64,000 nucleotides of DNA from Campanula takesimana. Lineage: Eukaryota > Streptophyta > Magnoliopsida > Asterales > Campanulaceae. The position numbers and the translations under genes were made by a program. The notes under the pieces are model-generated. The model saw only the letters and a program-made list of their open reading frames with translations, had not been told where the DNA came from and ran no database searches. The stretch is from the NCBI GenBank assembly GCA_026119855.1, contig JAOWBW010000427.1, forward strand, positions 310,001 through 374,000, read 5' to 3'. Shown piece after piece: positions 50,381 through 61,800 of this stretch. Position 1 is the stretch's first letter. Each line of letters begins with the position of its first letter.

Positions 50381-52209
50381 AGTCTTAGTTCCATAATGAT
50401 TTGAGGTCGGCTAACATGAATCCTCATATGCAATCGTGAAAGAAAAGAAGTAAGAAAAAAAAGAAGAGTTATAAGAAGAAAAAGGTGGGAATAAAATTTG
50501 GAAAAGGAAAAGAAGAGAAAATAATATCAATAATAATAGAATATATATACACACACACATGAAAAATGAATAAAAAAAATGAAAGAAAAAAATTGAGCCT
50601 AGAAAAAGGAAAGAAGAGTAATTTAAAAGAAAAAAAAAATTATATTTGGAGGGAAGTTTGTAGTTTAATTCTGTTTGGAAGACACAAACTGCTTAGTTAT
50701 TTATACATTGATGAAGATATATGGCTTTGGAGGGGAGTATGTTTGGGCGGATCATTTGGGCTAGTTGGTATTGAGCTGCGTGAGTTGATATTTGGATGGA
50801 AAATTGGGGCTTATTATTAATATTGGATAGAGCTGAAAAAATTGGACAATGGAGTAGGAAATTGGGCCTAACATAATATTGAGACTAGGAAATTTGGGCC
50901 CAAAAAATCACCAATTTTTCGGGGACCCAAAGTGTTACCTTGCCCACTTTGCCTCAGGGCTGGGCCTGTGGAAGAACAAAACTCCACTCAATATTAATGT
51001 CATCAGTCTTCCGCTGAATGGAGTTACCTATGACATGTCGGTGCCCTTCTTCTTGGCCCTTAGGGATAGGGATAGGGAGAATTTAGCCCTTCAACTATCC
51101 AGCAGAAAATGTACCTAGACAAGTTCTGAACGTCTGAGTTGTTGATTTTATGTTGCATTAAACTTGTCTAAGTTGCAGACAACTTAGTATTACTTTGTTT
51201 TCGCTTCGAAGTTGTGGTAGGTTTAGGTTTTATTCTGTCCTTTAGTCTCTGCCAAGATTAAAAGAGGGTAAGTACCATTTATGTGCGTGCCTTTTGACAT
51301 TGCTCACTCAAATCAGCTTTTAGTTTTTCACAGACGTTCTGGAGATATCTGATTGGTATATGCACATGGTATGGATTAACTAATTACTTATCAAGGAAAT
51401 ACCGAACTTAAAAATATCCCTCCCTGCATGAGAAAAGGGGGTTTAGCTTTACAGTGTTCTTAAGGGCTACATTTGTCTCTATTACAGTCACAGTCGTAGG
51501 CAATAAACATTGCCTTGCGTGAGTTCTAAACTTAGTGAATATTGGAAAAATTCTTGCAAAAGGTGTAGTGGAGAAAATAGCGTTGTAGAAATCTTTTACT
51601 ATGTTATACTCCCTCCGTCCCATAAGAAAAGTCGCATTTGACTTGTCAACGTTCTTAAGGAATGTGCTCTACTTGTTTGCTCACCATTTGTACCATGGTA
51701 AAATTACACTAAGACGATTTCCTTGTTTAGAAACGCGACACTTATTCTGGGCCAGACTAAATAGGAAAGTGAGACATTTATTTTTGGACGGTGGGACTAT
51801 GGATTTTCTTTGTGTTCAAGGACAGCTATTTGGTGAAAGTGATTCGGCAGTACTTTGGGCCCACCGGGCCTAGGGCATAAAAACTGATCTTGCATCTTAT
51901 CACGAGCTGCATATTTACCATTTTCCTTGCCCTTTTTTTTTTTTTTTACCGTTGTAGAGAGGTAGAGTAAAATTGCTTTTGAAATCAATTTCCACATTGT
52001 AATATTCTTGAAACAGATTATGCTGTTAAAGAAAAACCATCGATGAACGAGGATATGAAGGGTGGACCAGACTACATTGTTCTGAAACATCTTGATACTG
52101 ATAGCATACGCATCATCGGTAGTGTCCTTGGCCAAAGTATTGCCCTGGATTATTTTGTTTCACAGGTAACTTCTTTAGAGATTTCTGCTTCCAAGGCTAT
52201 TTACTGGAC

Positions 52210-52242
<33 letters not shown>

Positions 52243-54808
52243 TGCTCATATTCTCTTCTCACTTTCACTTTCACTTTCTTAGGTTGATGGGATGGTAGAA
52301 GAATTCACAGATATAAATCGTGTGATGGAGAAAACTGGCAATTTTACTATGACCAGGAAGAAGCTCTTTCAGCTTGTTGGAAAGGCTAATTCAAATCTAG
52401 CTGACGTGATTCTCAGAGTCGGTCTTTTTGACAGGTAACAATTTTATGGAGGCAAAAAATTGCATGCTACACTGTTTTCCCAGGATAAGAGTTGAGTTTG
52501 GAAGCAAAACTTTTGTCAGGAACTTTTGTTAACCCATCATATGAATTTTTCTCCATTCAAGCAGCTGTAATGGATGAAATTAGTGTTTTTGAGTCTGCGC
52601 TGCTCACGTAAATTGTTACAGTCTGGGGTGCTTTCTTTAACCTCAATTGCTTTTTATTACCATAAGCTATTTGTCCCAGTTCAAGCTAATGGCAATCTTT
52701 CTCTCATCCACCACCTAAGCCTTTAACCTTAGATGCAATCTCTCCCTCCCGCTTCTCTATCACTTCCCCCTCCCTTTATAGCACTGTACTTCTTGCACGG
52801 CAGAAGTATATTTGTGAATACGCGTGTTATAAAAAATATACTACCTCCGTCCCACCCGAATTAGGATTTTTGGGTTGGGCACGGGGATTAAGGAAAAAGT
52901 GTTAGTGGAGTAGGTGTTGTGAGTATGAAAAGTGAAGTAGGAGAGTGAAAGTGGGGTAGAGAATAATGAGTGGAAAGTTGTGAGTGTAAATGTGGGTCCC
53001 ATTAAATAAAACACTTCCATTTTTGAGTTGTCCTAATTCGAATGGGACACCCAAAATGGAAATTTGTCCTAATTCGAGTGGGATGGAGGGAGTACTCCGT
53101 AATAAATAATACCCCCTCCGTCCCAAAATGATCTTCCCAATTTTACTACAAATGATCTTTGAGAAATAATTTTAGGTTGATTTAATTCTCCTAATGAAAA
53201 TCTAAAACTTGTTATTGGTAGTTGTTGTGCTAATTACACATTTTAGATTTTAATTAGTATATCTAAATCAACCTATAATTAGTGCTCAAAGTTCATTCGT
53301 AGTAACAACGAAAAAAGTGGGAAGATCATTTTGGGACGGAGGGATATAAACATCTGTGACTGCATGTGTGCTTGTGCTTCCACACTCGTCTTCACTTGAC
53401 TCGTATTTTTCTATGTAAGTTTCTGACAAGTGACAAGATTCACATTTGAATTCATACCTCGTTCTATCATCAAGCTCAAATTTTGTTGAATTGGTATTCT
53501 GTCTGCTCCTTTTCAGATCAGAGATTGCTTGGCGAGAGGCTAAATATGCTAAAATATTTGAGTACCTGCGAGAGGAATATGAAGTTGCACAACGTTTTGG
53601 GAATCTTGATTTTAAGTTAAAGTTTGTCGAGGTATGTACCTCTTACATTTTCTTGATAGATATGAAAGTTCATGATTGAGAAGGTTAGGGAAAATAATTG
53701 ACTTTTGAAAAGTTCATGTAGGAAAAACACACTCTCTCTCTCTCTCGCGCGCACACACACACACACTCACACTCAGACACACAATCCTAAACAAGAACAA
53801 GTTCAGGAGAAACACTTGGGCATGCCAATGTTGGGGCTCTTGAAAATAGGCATTTATGGCAACATAAGGTTATTTAGCAATCTTTAATATGCATAAAGAA
53901 ACAGCGCGCCTGCATTGTGCTTAATCTTTGTCCTAAAGTAGTTCTGCTTGCCTGTATGTATAATAAAATGCCGAACATGCAAAAACGATTAAAAATATGT
54001 TGAGGAATATACCTACTGGGGAGGACCTAGGAATTTTTTGAAATGGAGGTTGCGTTTGAGATAAATATTATAACTGAGATGTCCAAACTTAGTATACAAC
54101 GGGGTTGAGATATCCAAATTATTTAGTTAAAAATTTTCTCAATATCAATGGGGTCAAAATGTTCAAATCCATAATTTTAGTAGTAAAATGTCGATTTTTA
54201 AAATTTTAAATGGGTTAAAATTGACACACTCCAAAATTGAAGGGGGGTTGAAAGACCGCCATAACATTAACGTGGCTTCGCCACTGTATACCTATTAACA
54301 TTGTTAGCCCTCAATGTATTGTTTCATCTATTTGAGTTATTATAACAAAAGTACCAATTTGCTTTTAGCAACGAGAATTAAGAAAAGATGGTGGAAAAGT
54401 AGGTGTTGTGAGTTGGTAGGTGAGAGAAAGTGGGATAGAGAATAGTAAGTAGATAGTTGTTGTGAGTATAGCTTGTGTGTCCCATTAATAAAAAAGTCTT
54501 ATATATTTTCCTTTTTGGGAAAGTGGTATTTTCCTATGAGACACTCAAAATGGCAAAATGTGTATTTTGTTATGCGGCGGGGGAGTATGTTTTTCTTCTC
54601 TTCATGTCTAAAGGACACCACGGTTACATTGTTTTGAGTTAATTTGTTTGATTGTTTGTTTTGGCAGCACAATATTCACTTTCTTCAAGAAGTCCTGCAG
54701 AATAGAAAGTCGGATCTCTTGGAATGGTGCATCATTGTCTTACTCAGCATCGAGAATGTTATATCAATTAGCGAAATTCTTCGCGAATCAACTGCTATTC
54801 CTATTTAA
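46083..54808 (+). CDS. RRG: RMD1/DUF155 mitochondrial protein, RRG type, seven exons
   Basis: Exons: 46083-46417, 47816-47927, 48947-49103, 52017-52165, 52283-52434, 53517-53631 and 54668-54808. All are GT-AG and in frame, giving 386 residues. The N-terminal 70 residues are Ser/Arg-rich without acids, fitting a mitochondrial presequence. The DUF155/RMD1 domain runs from about residue 105 (VRAFFLCTSIDLKSMQAEN) through MVVFQYGSAILFNV, DYIVLKHLDTDSIRIIGSVLGQSIALDYF and LLEWCIIVLLSIENV, a hydrophobic C-terminal segment near residue 365. The closest remembered relative is Arabidopsis RETARDED ROOT GROWTH, needed for meristem cell division. Biochemical activity is unknown. The exon 2 acceptor was chosen because the next possible one (47798) would break the family sequence. 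Introns hold at least seven mobile elements. Confidence 0.92.
47214..47464. mobile_element. Stowaway-like MITE in RRG intron 1
   Basis: CTCCCTCCGTTCCGGAAAGACAATCCCAC with inverted GTGGGACTATCTTTCCGGGACGGAGGGCG. An (AG)n run follows at about 47604-47629. Confidence 0.88.
48076..48379. mobile_element. Stowaway-like MITE in RRG intron 2
   Basis: CTTCATCCGTCCCAATTTAATGTTCAC with inverted GTGAACATTAAATTGGGACGGAGGGAG. Confidence 0.88.
49446..49690. mobile_element. Stowaway-like MITE remnant with (GTT)n, RRG intron 3
   Basis: CACTCTTTGTCCCAAAAGATTGTCC and inverted GGATAATCTTTTGGAAGGAGGGAG. A (TTG)10 run at about 49541-49571 follows CATTTTGGGACTAAGGC, which recurs inverted next to the (CAA)n at 50.34-50.40 kb, suggesting a SINE-like 3' end. 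Confidence 0.6.
50157..50968. mobile_element. hAT-like element in RRG intron 3
   Basis: The left end CAGGGCCGGTCATGTGAGG and the inverted right end CAGGCCCAGCCCTGAGGC are of the common plant CAGGGCCGG hAT type. The flanking 8 bases are only partly alike. Inside lie a (CAA)n run (50343-50380) and GAAAGAAAA-rich DNA without a real frame. Confidence 0.55.
51609..51796. mobile_element. Stowaway-like MITE in RRG intron 3
   Basis: CTCCCTCCGTCCCATAAGAAAAGTCGCATTT with an eroded inverted end AGTGAGACATTTATTTTTGGACGGTGGGA. Confidence 0.7.
52210..52242. repeat. (TC)n(AC)n microsatellite in the 117-bp RRG intron 4
   Basis: A TCTCTC run followed by ACACAC occupies about a quarter of intron 4 (52166-52282). 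A CTTTCA-repeat precedes the TTAG acceptor at 52282, so the polypyrimidine tract is microsatellite-derived. Confidence 0.85.
52841..53092. mobile_element. Stowaway-like MITE in RRG intron 5
   Basis: CTACCTCCGTCCCACCCGAATTAGGA with inverted TCCTAATTCGAGTGGGATGGAGGGAG. Confidence 0.88.
53112..53345. mobile_element. Stowaway MITE in RRG intron 5
   Basis: CCCCCTCCGTCCCAAAATGATCTTCCC with inverted GGGAAGATCATTTTGGGACGGAGGGA. It lies 20 bp after the previous MITE. Confidence 0.88.
53731..53775. repeat. (TC)n(GC)n(AC)n microsatellite in RRG intron 6
   Basis: CTCTCTC, GCGCGC and ACACAC runs follow one another just after exon 6. Confidence 0.85.
54016..54286. mobile_element. hAT-type MITE with 8-bp target duplication, RRG intron 6
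   Basis: TATACCTA lies at 54008-54015 and again at 54287-54294. The right end reads, inverted, CAGTGGCGAAGCCAC; the left end CTGGGGAGGACCTAGGAATTT is a mutated copy of the same family end. A further MITE-like remnant follows at about 54340-54587. Confidence 0.75.
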
Positions 54809-55685
54809 ACAGTAAGCTCACACTATTTATTTCACATCAAATTTTTGCTGCGGTTATAAATTTAACCAATACAGAACTTGATTCTTGTATCAACACCATT
54901 TTTTTCGATATCATACGTCTGTACGGTGCACTTTCAAGTATTCTTACATGTAATAAGGACGTACCATATTCAGTTATAAAATCATGCTTTTGTTTCCCGA
55001 GTAAACCTTCGAATTTGCGTCTAATGATTTTATGTTATTTTTGTACCCGCAGTATTACACAAATATTTATGTTTTGATGCTCAAAAGTATTGAAGGGTTT
55101 AGTTGCCATCCAAAGTCAAAGGGTCAACGCTAGTCAAGTCTCCCCTTTCACCAATCAAAGCAATGACTTTATGAACTATCTTGGTTACTGCCCACAGCCT
55201 TTTGTGGTTACCACTTTCCCAGCTTATGCATTGATAGTGATACCTTGTGGTTGTGTTTAGGGCTTGTTTGGTGCACGATTTTAAAAACAAAGATTTTTCA
55301 AAACAGAGCTTCTTTTTGGACGCTACTATTTTGAGCGTCTAAAAAGGCTATGATTTTTAAAAGCTCCACTCGAAAACTCTCTATTGATACGCTTAATTAG
55401 CAAAACGCTGATTTTCCCCCCAAAGTCTGCCAGTAAAAACTGTATAACCAACAGTTAAAAACTCTGTTCATCTGGACACCTTAAGAAAATTCAACTATAT
55501 ACAGCAACATAAGCACAAACAATGTCTAAATGTCCAATCCCTATTTACAACAACAACAACAAAAAAAATTAAGTGTAAACGAGGGTCTAAAAGTTCAGTT
55601 CCTGCAATTACACGTAAAGAATAAACGTATCTGAATGTCCGATTTCTATGGATTTCTACGAATAAACCCTAGCTGGTATGTGTAT
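54809..55685. other. Interval between the RRG-type gene and the membrane-protein gene
   Basis: 3' flanks of the two convergent genes. At about 55350-55410, the stretch AGCTCCACTCGAAAACTCTC then ATTGATACG...TTAATTAGCAAAA is shared with about 13.01-13.08 kb. No gene seen. Confidence 0.5.
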
Positions 55686-56603
55686 TCATGGATCGTCGAG
55701 GAGAGGAAAGACTAAATAGTAATCAGGCGCGAACTCTTCATCAGTGGTAGGCAACATTTCACCATTCAACTCCATGCATTGCACATACAACACTGCGTCC
55801 GCTACCACATTTTGTAGCATAAACACGGTAGCTAAAAACGAACCCGCCACAATTTGCAAGATGAAGCCTATAATCCTCCACAAATTTTGTCGTCCATGAT
55901 ATGAAAGTGGCGAGTGTGGCGTAGAATTTGCCCATATGGTAAAGCTAATGATTAGGCCAAAATACAAGAACTTGAGTAGGGAAATTGATCTACTCCCTCT
56001 TAATAGGTATACGCTTCGCCATAGTGGCTCGAATCCCCATTTGGATTCCACCACCACAACAGTCGCCGCCAGTGTGAAATTTGCTAGGCAAAATATTAAG
56101 ACTAACATGCAAATGATTGAAAGAACTATAAGGGAACCAATGAAAGAATTTGAATTGTAATCGATTTGATAGCCTAGTGTTTTGATGAATTTATGGCCTA
56201 TCCCCGCGAAAAGTATGAAAACGAGACAAATTATAAAGAGGACGGTTACGGAAGCGAGGGTGGTTACGAGTAGTCGAAGGAATGAGTGTGCGAGGGATGT
56301 GATGGAAGAAATGAAGGAGACGTGCTTGTTGTTGGTAGCTCGGTAGGCAGAGGCGGTGATGGTGGAGATGGCGGAAAGAGAGGTGGTGTAGATGAATAGG
56401 GCGTAGACGAAAAAGAGGGATAGAAATGTGGTCGTGGAAGAAAAAGAGAGTGACCGGAAAGTTGGGTATAGGAGGAGAGATAAAGAAAGAGGGAGGATGA
56501 AGGCGGCAGAAAGGGTCCGGAAGTGACCAGAATGTGATTTAATGGTTCGGTTTGATTCAGAAAGGAGTTCCCAAAAAGAGAGGGTGGGAGTTTGAGCAAA
56601 CAT
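55686..56603 (-). CDS. Uncharacterised plant polytopic membrane protein, single exon
   Basis: A 305-residue frame starting MFAQTPTLSFWELLSESNRTIKSH and ending DYYLVFPLLDDP. By eye there are about six hydrophobic segments (roughly residues 33-50, 57-85, 113-138, 152-187, 212-230 and 243-265), with a conserved-looking ESKWGFEPLWRSVYLLRGSRS loop near 190-210. I recall a plant family with this start and end but no assigned function. The initiator is the first ATG, and no signal peptide is evident. An in-frame continuation upstream is not seen. It is convergent with the RRG-type gene. Confidence 0.85.
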   Translation of the reverse strand: MFAQTPTLSFWELLSESNRTIKSHSGHFRTLSAAFILPLSLSLLLYPTFRSLSFSSTTTFLSLFFVYALFIYTTSLSAISTITASAYRATNNKHVSFISSITSLAHSFLRLLVTTLASVTVLFIICLVFILFAGIGHKFIKTLGYQIDYNSNSFIGSLIVLSIICMLVLIFCLANFTLAATVVVVESKWGFEPLWRSVYLLRGSRSISLLKFLYFGLIISFTIWANSTPHSPLSYHGRQNLWRIIGFILQIVAGSFLATVFMLQNVVADAVLYVQCMELNGEMLPTTDEEFAPDYYLVFPLLDDP

Positions 56604-56947
56604 GTTTGCAAGTGTGTGTGAGATGTGGTAGGGAGATGGGAATTATGAGTGTAGGGTTAGCTTATTTATATGATGTAATGAAAATTGATGGTGGAATTGA
56701 ATGGGTCTAAGTGAAGAAAATTTCATCTTGAATGATTGAATAAGGCTACTAAATGGACTGAATAATACTCTTCCACGTTACATCAGTTAAATAGTCTCAA
56801 TTTTTTATAATATAGAATGCTCATTATTCATTAAGAGGGCATAAGCGTCATTTGACACCCGCTCCTACCAAGAAAGGTCACTCATGTTAAAGAGATTTAT
56901 TTAATCTGAGCTGTTTAGTTGAATTGACCCCAAATCTCTATAATATA

Positions 56948-57127
56948 CTCCCTTCCGTCCCAAAATGATCTTCTCATTTGACATTTTTCATTGTCCCAAA
57001 AATTTCTTCACATTTCTACAACCTAGGCTTAGAAGTGCCCCAATAAAACATGACTAGTGATTCAAGGGTTCATATCCTTAAAAAGTTTGAATAGTCAAAT
57101 GTGAAGATCATTTTGGGACGGAGGGAG
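56948..57127. mobile_element. Stowaway MITE
   Basis: CTCCCTTCCGTCCCAAAATGATCTTC with inverted TGAAGATCATTTTGGGACGGAGGGAG. Confidence 0.88.
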
Positions 57128-57300
57128 TATTTTGTTGTAATTTTTTTTTTCTTCCAAAACAAGTTTCACAACTAAGAAAAAAAAAAATTACATTTATTTT
57201 TAACATTGACACAAGATGAAGAGTAAAAAATGTTGTGAAGGTTTAAAAAGATTATAAAGAAAATGACATCACAACTAATGAATTACAAAAATGTGAAATA

Positions 57301-57469
57301 CTCCCTCCGTCAAAAAATAATCTTCACGTTTGAGTATTTAAACTTTTAATGGTGTGAACACTTGCTCCACTAGCCATATCACATTTAAGTCTAAATTGTA
57401 AAAAATACGAAGATTTTTTTGGGACAATGTAAAATGGCAAATGAGAAGATCATTTTGAGACGGGAGGAG
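57301..57469. mobile_element. Stowaway MITE
   Basis: CTCCCTCCGTCAAAAAATAATCTTCAC with inverted GAGAAGATCATTTTGAGACGGGAGGAG. Confidence 0.85.
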
Positions 57470-57816
57470 TAACAATGAGAAAACAAAGAAACAAAACATT
57501 GATGAGAGCATCATAGGGTATGAGAAGAGAAAGAAAGTGGGTCAAGAAAGAAAGCTATTCAACATAGGCAAAAGGTTTTATATTGAAGAAATATACCTAA
57601 ATAATTCAAGTCAAATTTGTTATGATTAGTTGAATCTCTTTTAAATTTTAGATGATTATTTTTTACTTTCTTCCCCCATTGATTCTGTTACATTCCACTC
57701 CCCAACTTGGCCATTGCACATAGATTGGATCTAAGTTTTCTGTTGTTGACTGATTGAGGCTATCATAACAGTCCAAAGTCAAATTGAACACATCCTTTGC
57801 AAAAGATTGACAAGTC

Positions 57817-58788
57817 TGTTAGTGCAGACGGAGGTGTTACCTCAGATGTTGCCACTGACAGTCTAAGTGCTGTGACGAAAATAATTTGTAATTTGACATT
57901 TCTTTCTAATATAATTTTATACTAATGTCCTAATATTATTGTCTAGATGTTGGTCCATATTTTCATGTATAATAAAGTTGATTTATGGAGCTTAAAACAT
58001 GGAGAAGAAATTAATGAAGAATTACTCATAAAAGCCGAGTTAATAAGGGAGTTACAAACATATTTAACATGTGTTAAATATGTTACATATGGAGAAGACC
58101 AAGTCCAATGTTAGTTGCTGATCAAATAGATGAAGTACAAGGCGTTGGAAGCAAGGAGTACAACAAAGTGAAGCTTAGAGTTGGGCATGAAGAATTCAGT
58201 TGAGAGAATCAAGGAAGGAAGACCAAGTCAAGCTTGTTTTGTGGAGATAAGGCTTGCACATGATCTCCACTCTTCCCACTCGTCACAAACAGCCCAAGGC
58301 TGTTATTTGTGTAGCCTCTAAGTCTTGGTTGGCTATAAATAGATGCTTGGATGAAGATTGAAGTGAAGTCAATTTTATACACACATCCATAGCACAAAAA
58401 GATCAAAGTACTCTTGGCTCCTTTTGAGATTCTTTCTTCCATACACTCTTTTATCACTCAAATACTTCGGGTTTGAGTGAGTTTTGGTTAGGATAGAATC
58501 TTATACTTTGTTCTTACTTTGGTTCCATAGAGAGTATATCATAGTTTGTATAGGGAACCATTTTAAACTTTGTAATTGGTTTTGATTATAAGGTTTTCGC
58601 CATCTAGGCATCTCAAGTTATATTTATATAACTTGAGAAAAATATTTCTCTTGTGCTATTTATTTTCCGCTGCAAAAACTCTACTATTTTTGTGTGTGTA
58701 TTTTCTGTCCGTCTAGAGTGTTACCTGGGGTGTTGCTTAACACTTGAGGTAACATCTGTTCTCAGAAAGTCATTGACAAACATTTTCA
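57817..58788 (+). repeat. Probable 5' LTR of the plus-strand Copia
   Basis: The right edge at 58788 is fixed by the primer site. A TATA box CTATAAATAG lies at 58333-58342. The element's composite word occurs in U3 (57833-57853) and just before the U5 end (58717-58756). The left edge is inferred from a TG and cannot be confirmed without the 3' copy. Confidence 0.55.
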
Positions 58789-58790
58789 AT

Positions 58791-58802
58791 TGGCACCAGA
58801 GC
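58791..58802 (+). promoter_or_regulatory. Primer-binding site of the plus-strand Copia
   Basis: TGGCACCAGAGC, a variant of the tRNA-Met-complementary TGGTATCAGAGC, lies two bases after the LTR end. Confidence 0.8.
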
Positions 58803-58843
58803 CCGGTCACTTGACATACTAAGTGATTCGTTCCAGAGTTGTC

Positions 58844-61800
58844 ATGGCTTTCGATCCTGCTAATCCTAATCAAAAGCGTCTTCCTGTTTTAGATGGCTCG
58901 AATTATGCTTATTGGAAGATCCGCCTACGCTCGCATATCAAATCAATTGATCTTCGGGCATGGCGATCTATAACAAATGGTTACTCTCTCCCTATGTTAC
59001 CTCCAGATGAAGATGGTGACGTTCAAGTCAAACCTGAATCGGAGTGGACTAATGAAGAGATTACTCTAGCTAATTATAATGAAAAAGCACTTAATGCTAT
59101 TTTTGAATGAGTTGATATGCATATTTTTAAACTTATTCAAAATAGTTCCACTGCTCAAGAGGCATGGGACACTTTACAAAGATTTTGTGAAGGTGATAGT
59201 AGTGTGCGTGATAATAAGCTTAGAACTCTTACTGGCAAATTTGAAAGATTGAGGATGGGTGAAAATGAAACGATTTCATCTTATTTTGAAAAATTGTTTG
59301 ATATTGCAAATGAGTGTCAACTTTTGGGTGAACCTTTTACCAACAAACAACTTGTTTCAAAAGCTATTCGAACTCTCCCCGAGAGGTTCAATATGAAAGT
59401 TTCATCTATTGAAGAAGCTCACAATCTTTCTACAATGAACATCAATTCTTTAATGAGTATTTTGAAAAATTTTGAGTCAAATCTCCTTGAACAAAGTGAG
59501 GCTTCTAAAGGGAAAAATATTGCTTTAAATGTGCAATCCTCAGATTTTTCAAATGATAATGAAGATGAAATTTTTGAAGAATTGGATGAAAGTGCCAGTG
59601 TTGCTTTACTTGCTAGAAAATATAATGCAATGGTTAAAAAGTTTAACAATGAAAAAGTGCAGGTAAAAGCAAAAGAGAAACAAACCAAGGTGTATGATTC
59701 GATGCCAAGAAGGACGTTCCCATCTACTCAAAAGTCAGCCCCTATGCGTAGAGCATCCTCAGATCAATCAAGGTCGGATCCCAAATACATTGATTCAATT
59801 CAATGTCATGCTTGTTCGGGATGGGGTCATTACGCAAACGAGTGTACCAACACACTACGGAAGAAGGGAAAGAACCTATGGGTATCCCTGAGTGACAATG
59901 AAGATGAGGGTTCAATCCAGGAAGAAGAACCAGATCAAACAACCATGTATGTCACAGTCAGTGACTTGCAGACTGAACATGTTACCAGAGATGTTATGTC
60001 AACTGAGATAACATCCGAGACCACATCTGTCAGGTATAACAATTTCAGTAGTGATAATAATGTTTGTTTCATGGTTTCCACTAATCTTGATACAGGAAGT
60101 TCGCAAGAGGATGAGATGAGCAAAGATGAGCTCATTGAAGACTTAAAAATCCTCTATAAGGATATGCTCAAGGAATGGAAAAAGGAGAACCAAATGGTTA
60201 AAACTTTAACCAAGAAGAACGATGGACTCAAGGCCTACTTGAACCGAATGGAAGCTCAAGCATCCCAGAAAGATGCCGAGCTAGAAAAAGTCAAGGCCAA
60301 GTTGACTCTAGCCGAAACCACCTTGAAGAAGCTCAACACCGGATCGTCCAAACTTGATGAAATCCTAAACTTGGGTAAGCCTTTGAGAGCAGGTATTGGT
60401 TTCCGAGAATCATTAGAAAGTATTACTTCTTCTTTGTCTTGTAATGAACATAATGTAAATTTTGTAAAAGGTCACGAGTTTGATCAAAATTCTTGTTCAA
60501 ATGATGTTTCTGACAAAGGGAAAGTGTGTCAATACTGTCACACTACTGGACATCTTAAAAATAAATGTACAAAGCTTTCAAAGAAAGAGTCCAGTCCAGA
60601 TGTGTTACCTGAAGTGTTACCCAGCACTCCAGATAACACACACTGTCAGAAAGTCAAAATATCAAAAAAGAAGTCATGGAAACCAAAAGCAAATGTGAGA
60701 TGTGATGTTGTATATACTGCCTTAAAAACAAATGTTGAAGGATCATGGTATTTTGATAGTGGGTGTTCACGCCATATGACGGGAACAAAAATGTTTTTAA
60801 AACACTATGAATCCGTTCAAGGGGGCAGTGTAACTTATGGTGGTGGGAGCAAGAGTAATATAATAGGTAAAGGAACACTAAATGTGAATGGTTTTCCTGC
60901 TTTAAAAAATGTCTTGCATGTAGATGGCCTAGTAACTAATTTAATTAGTATTAGTCAACTTTGCGATGACAACATGGAAGTAAAATTTAACAAGGACACT
61001 TGTGAAGTTTTTGATGGTACTAACAATTGTGTTATGACAGGAACTAGATCAAGTGATAATTGTTATTGTGTGGAAGATAAATTCGTGTGCAACACCGCAC
61101 AAATTGATGTCACAAACTTATGGCATCAAAAGTTGGGACATGTTCATTTGAGGAACATTGATAAGATTGTTAAGTTAGATGCTGTTAAAGGAATTCCTAA
61201 ACTAGATCTTAAAAATCCTATCATTTGTGAAGATTGTCTTAAGGGGAAACAAACTCGTGTTGCCCATAGTGCTGCCCAACATTCCGAGCAACACTCTGGA
61301 ACAACACACTGTTTTCAACTCCTACATATGGATTTAATGGGTCCAGTTGAGGTAGAGAGTTTTGGACGAAAGAGATATTCTTATGTCATTGTTGATGATT
61401 TTTCGAGATTCACTTGAGTTTATTTTCTAAAAGAAAAATCGGAAACTTTTGAAAAATTTAAACTTTTACACTCCAAAATCAAAAACATGTTTTGTGCCTC
61501 TATCTTTAGAATCAAATCTGATCATGGGAGAGAATTTGACAATGTTTTATTTTCTACTTTTTGTGAAAGAAAAGGAATACATCACGAGTTTTCAGCTCCT
61601 AAAACACCCCAACAAAATGGGGTGGCCGAAAGGAAAAATCGTACTTTACTTGAAATGACTCGTGTGATGTTGTTTTCTAAAAGGATTTCTAAAAGATTTT
61701 GGGCCGAGGCACTTAACACGGCTTGTCACACAACTAATAGAATTTTTCTAAGACCCGGAACCACTATGACACCTTATGAAATTCTGAATGGCAAGAAGCC

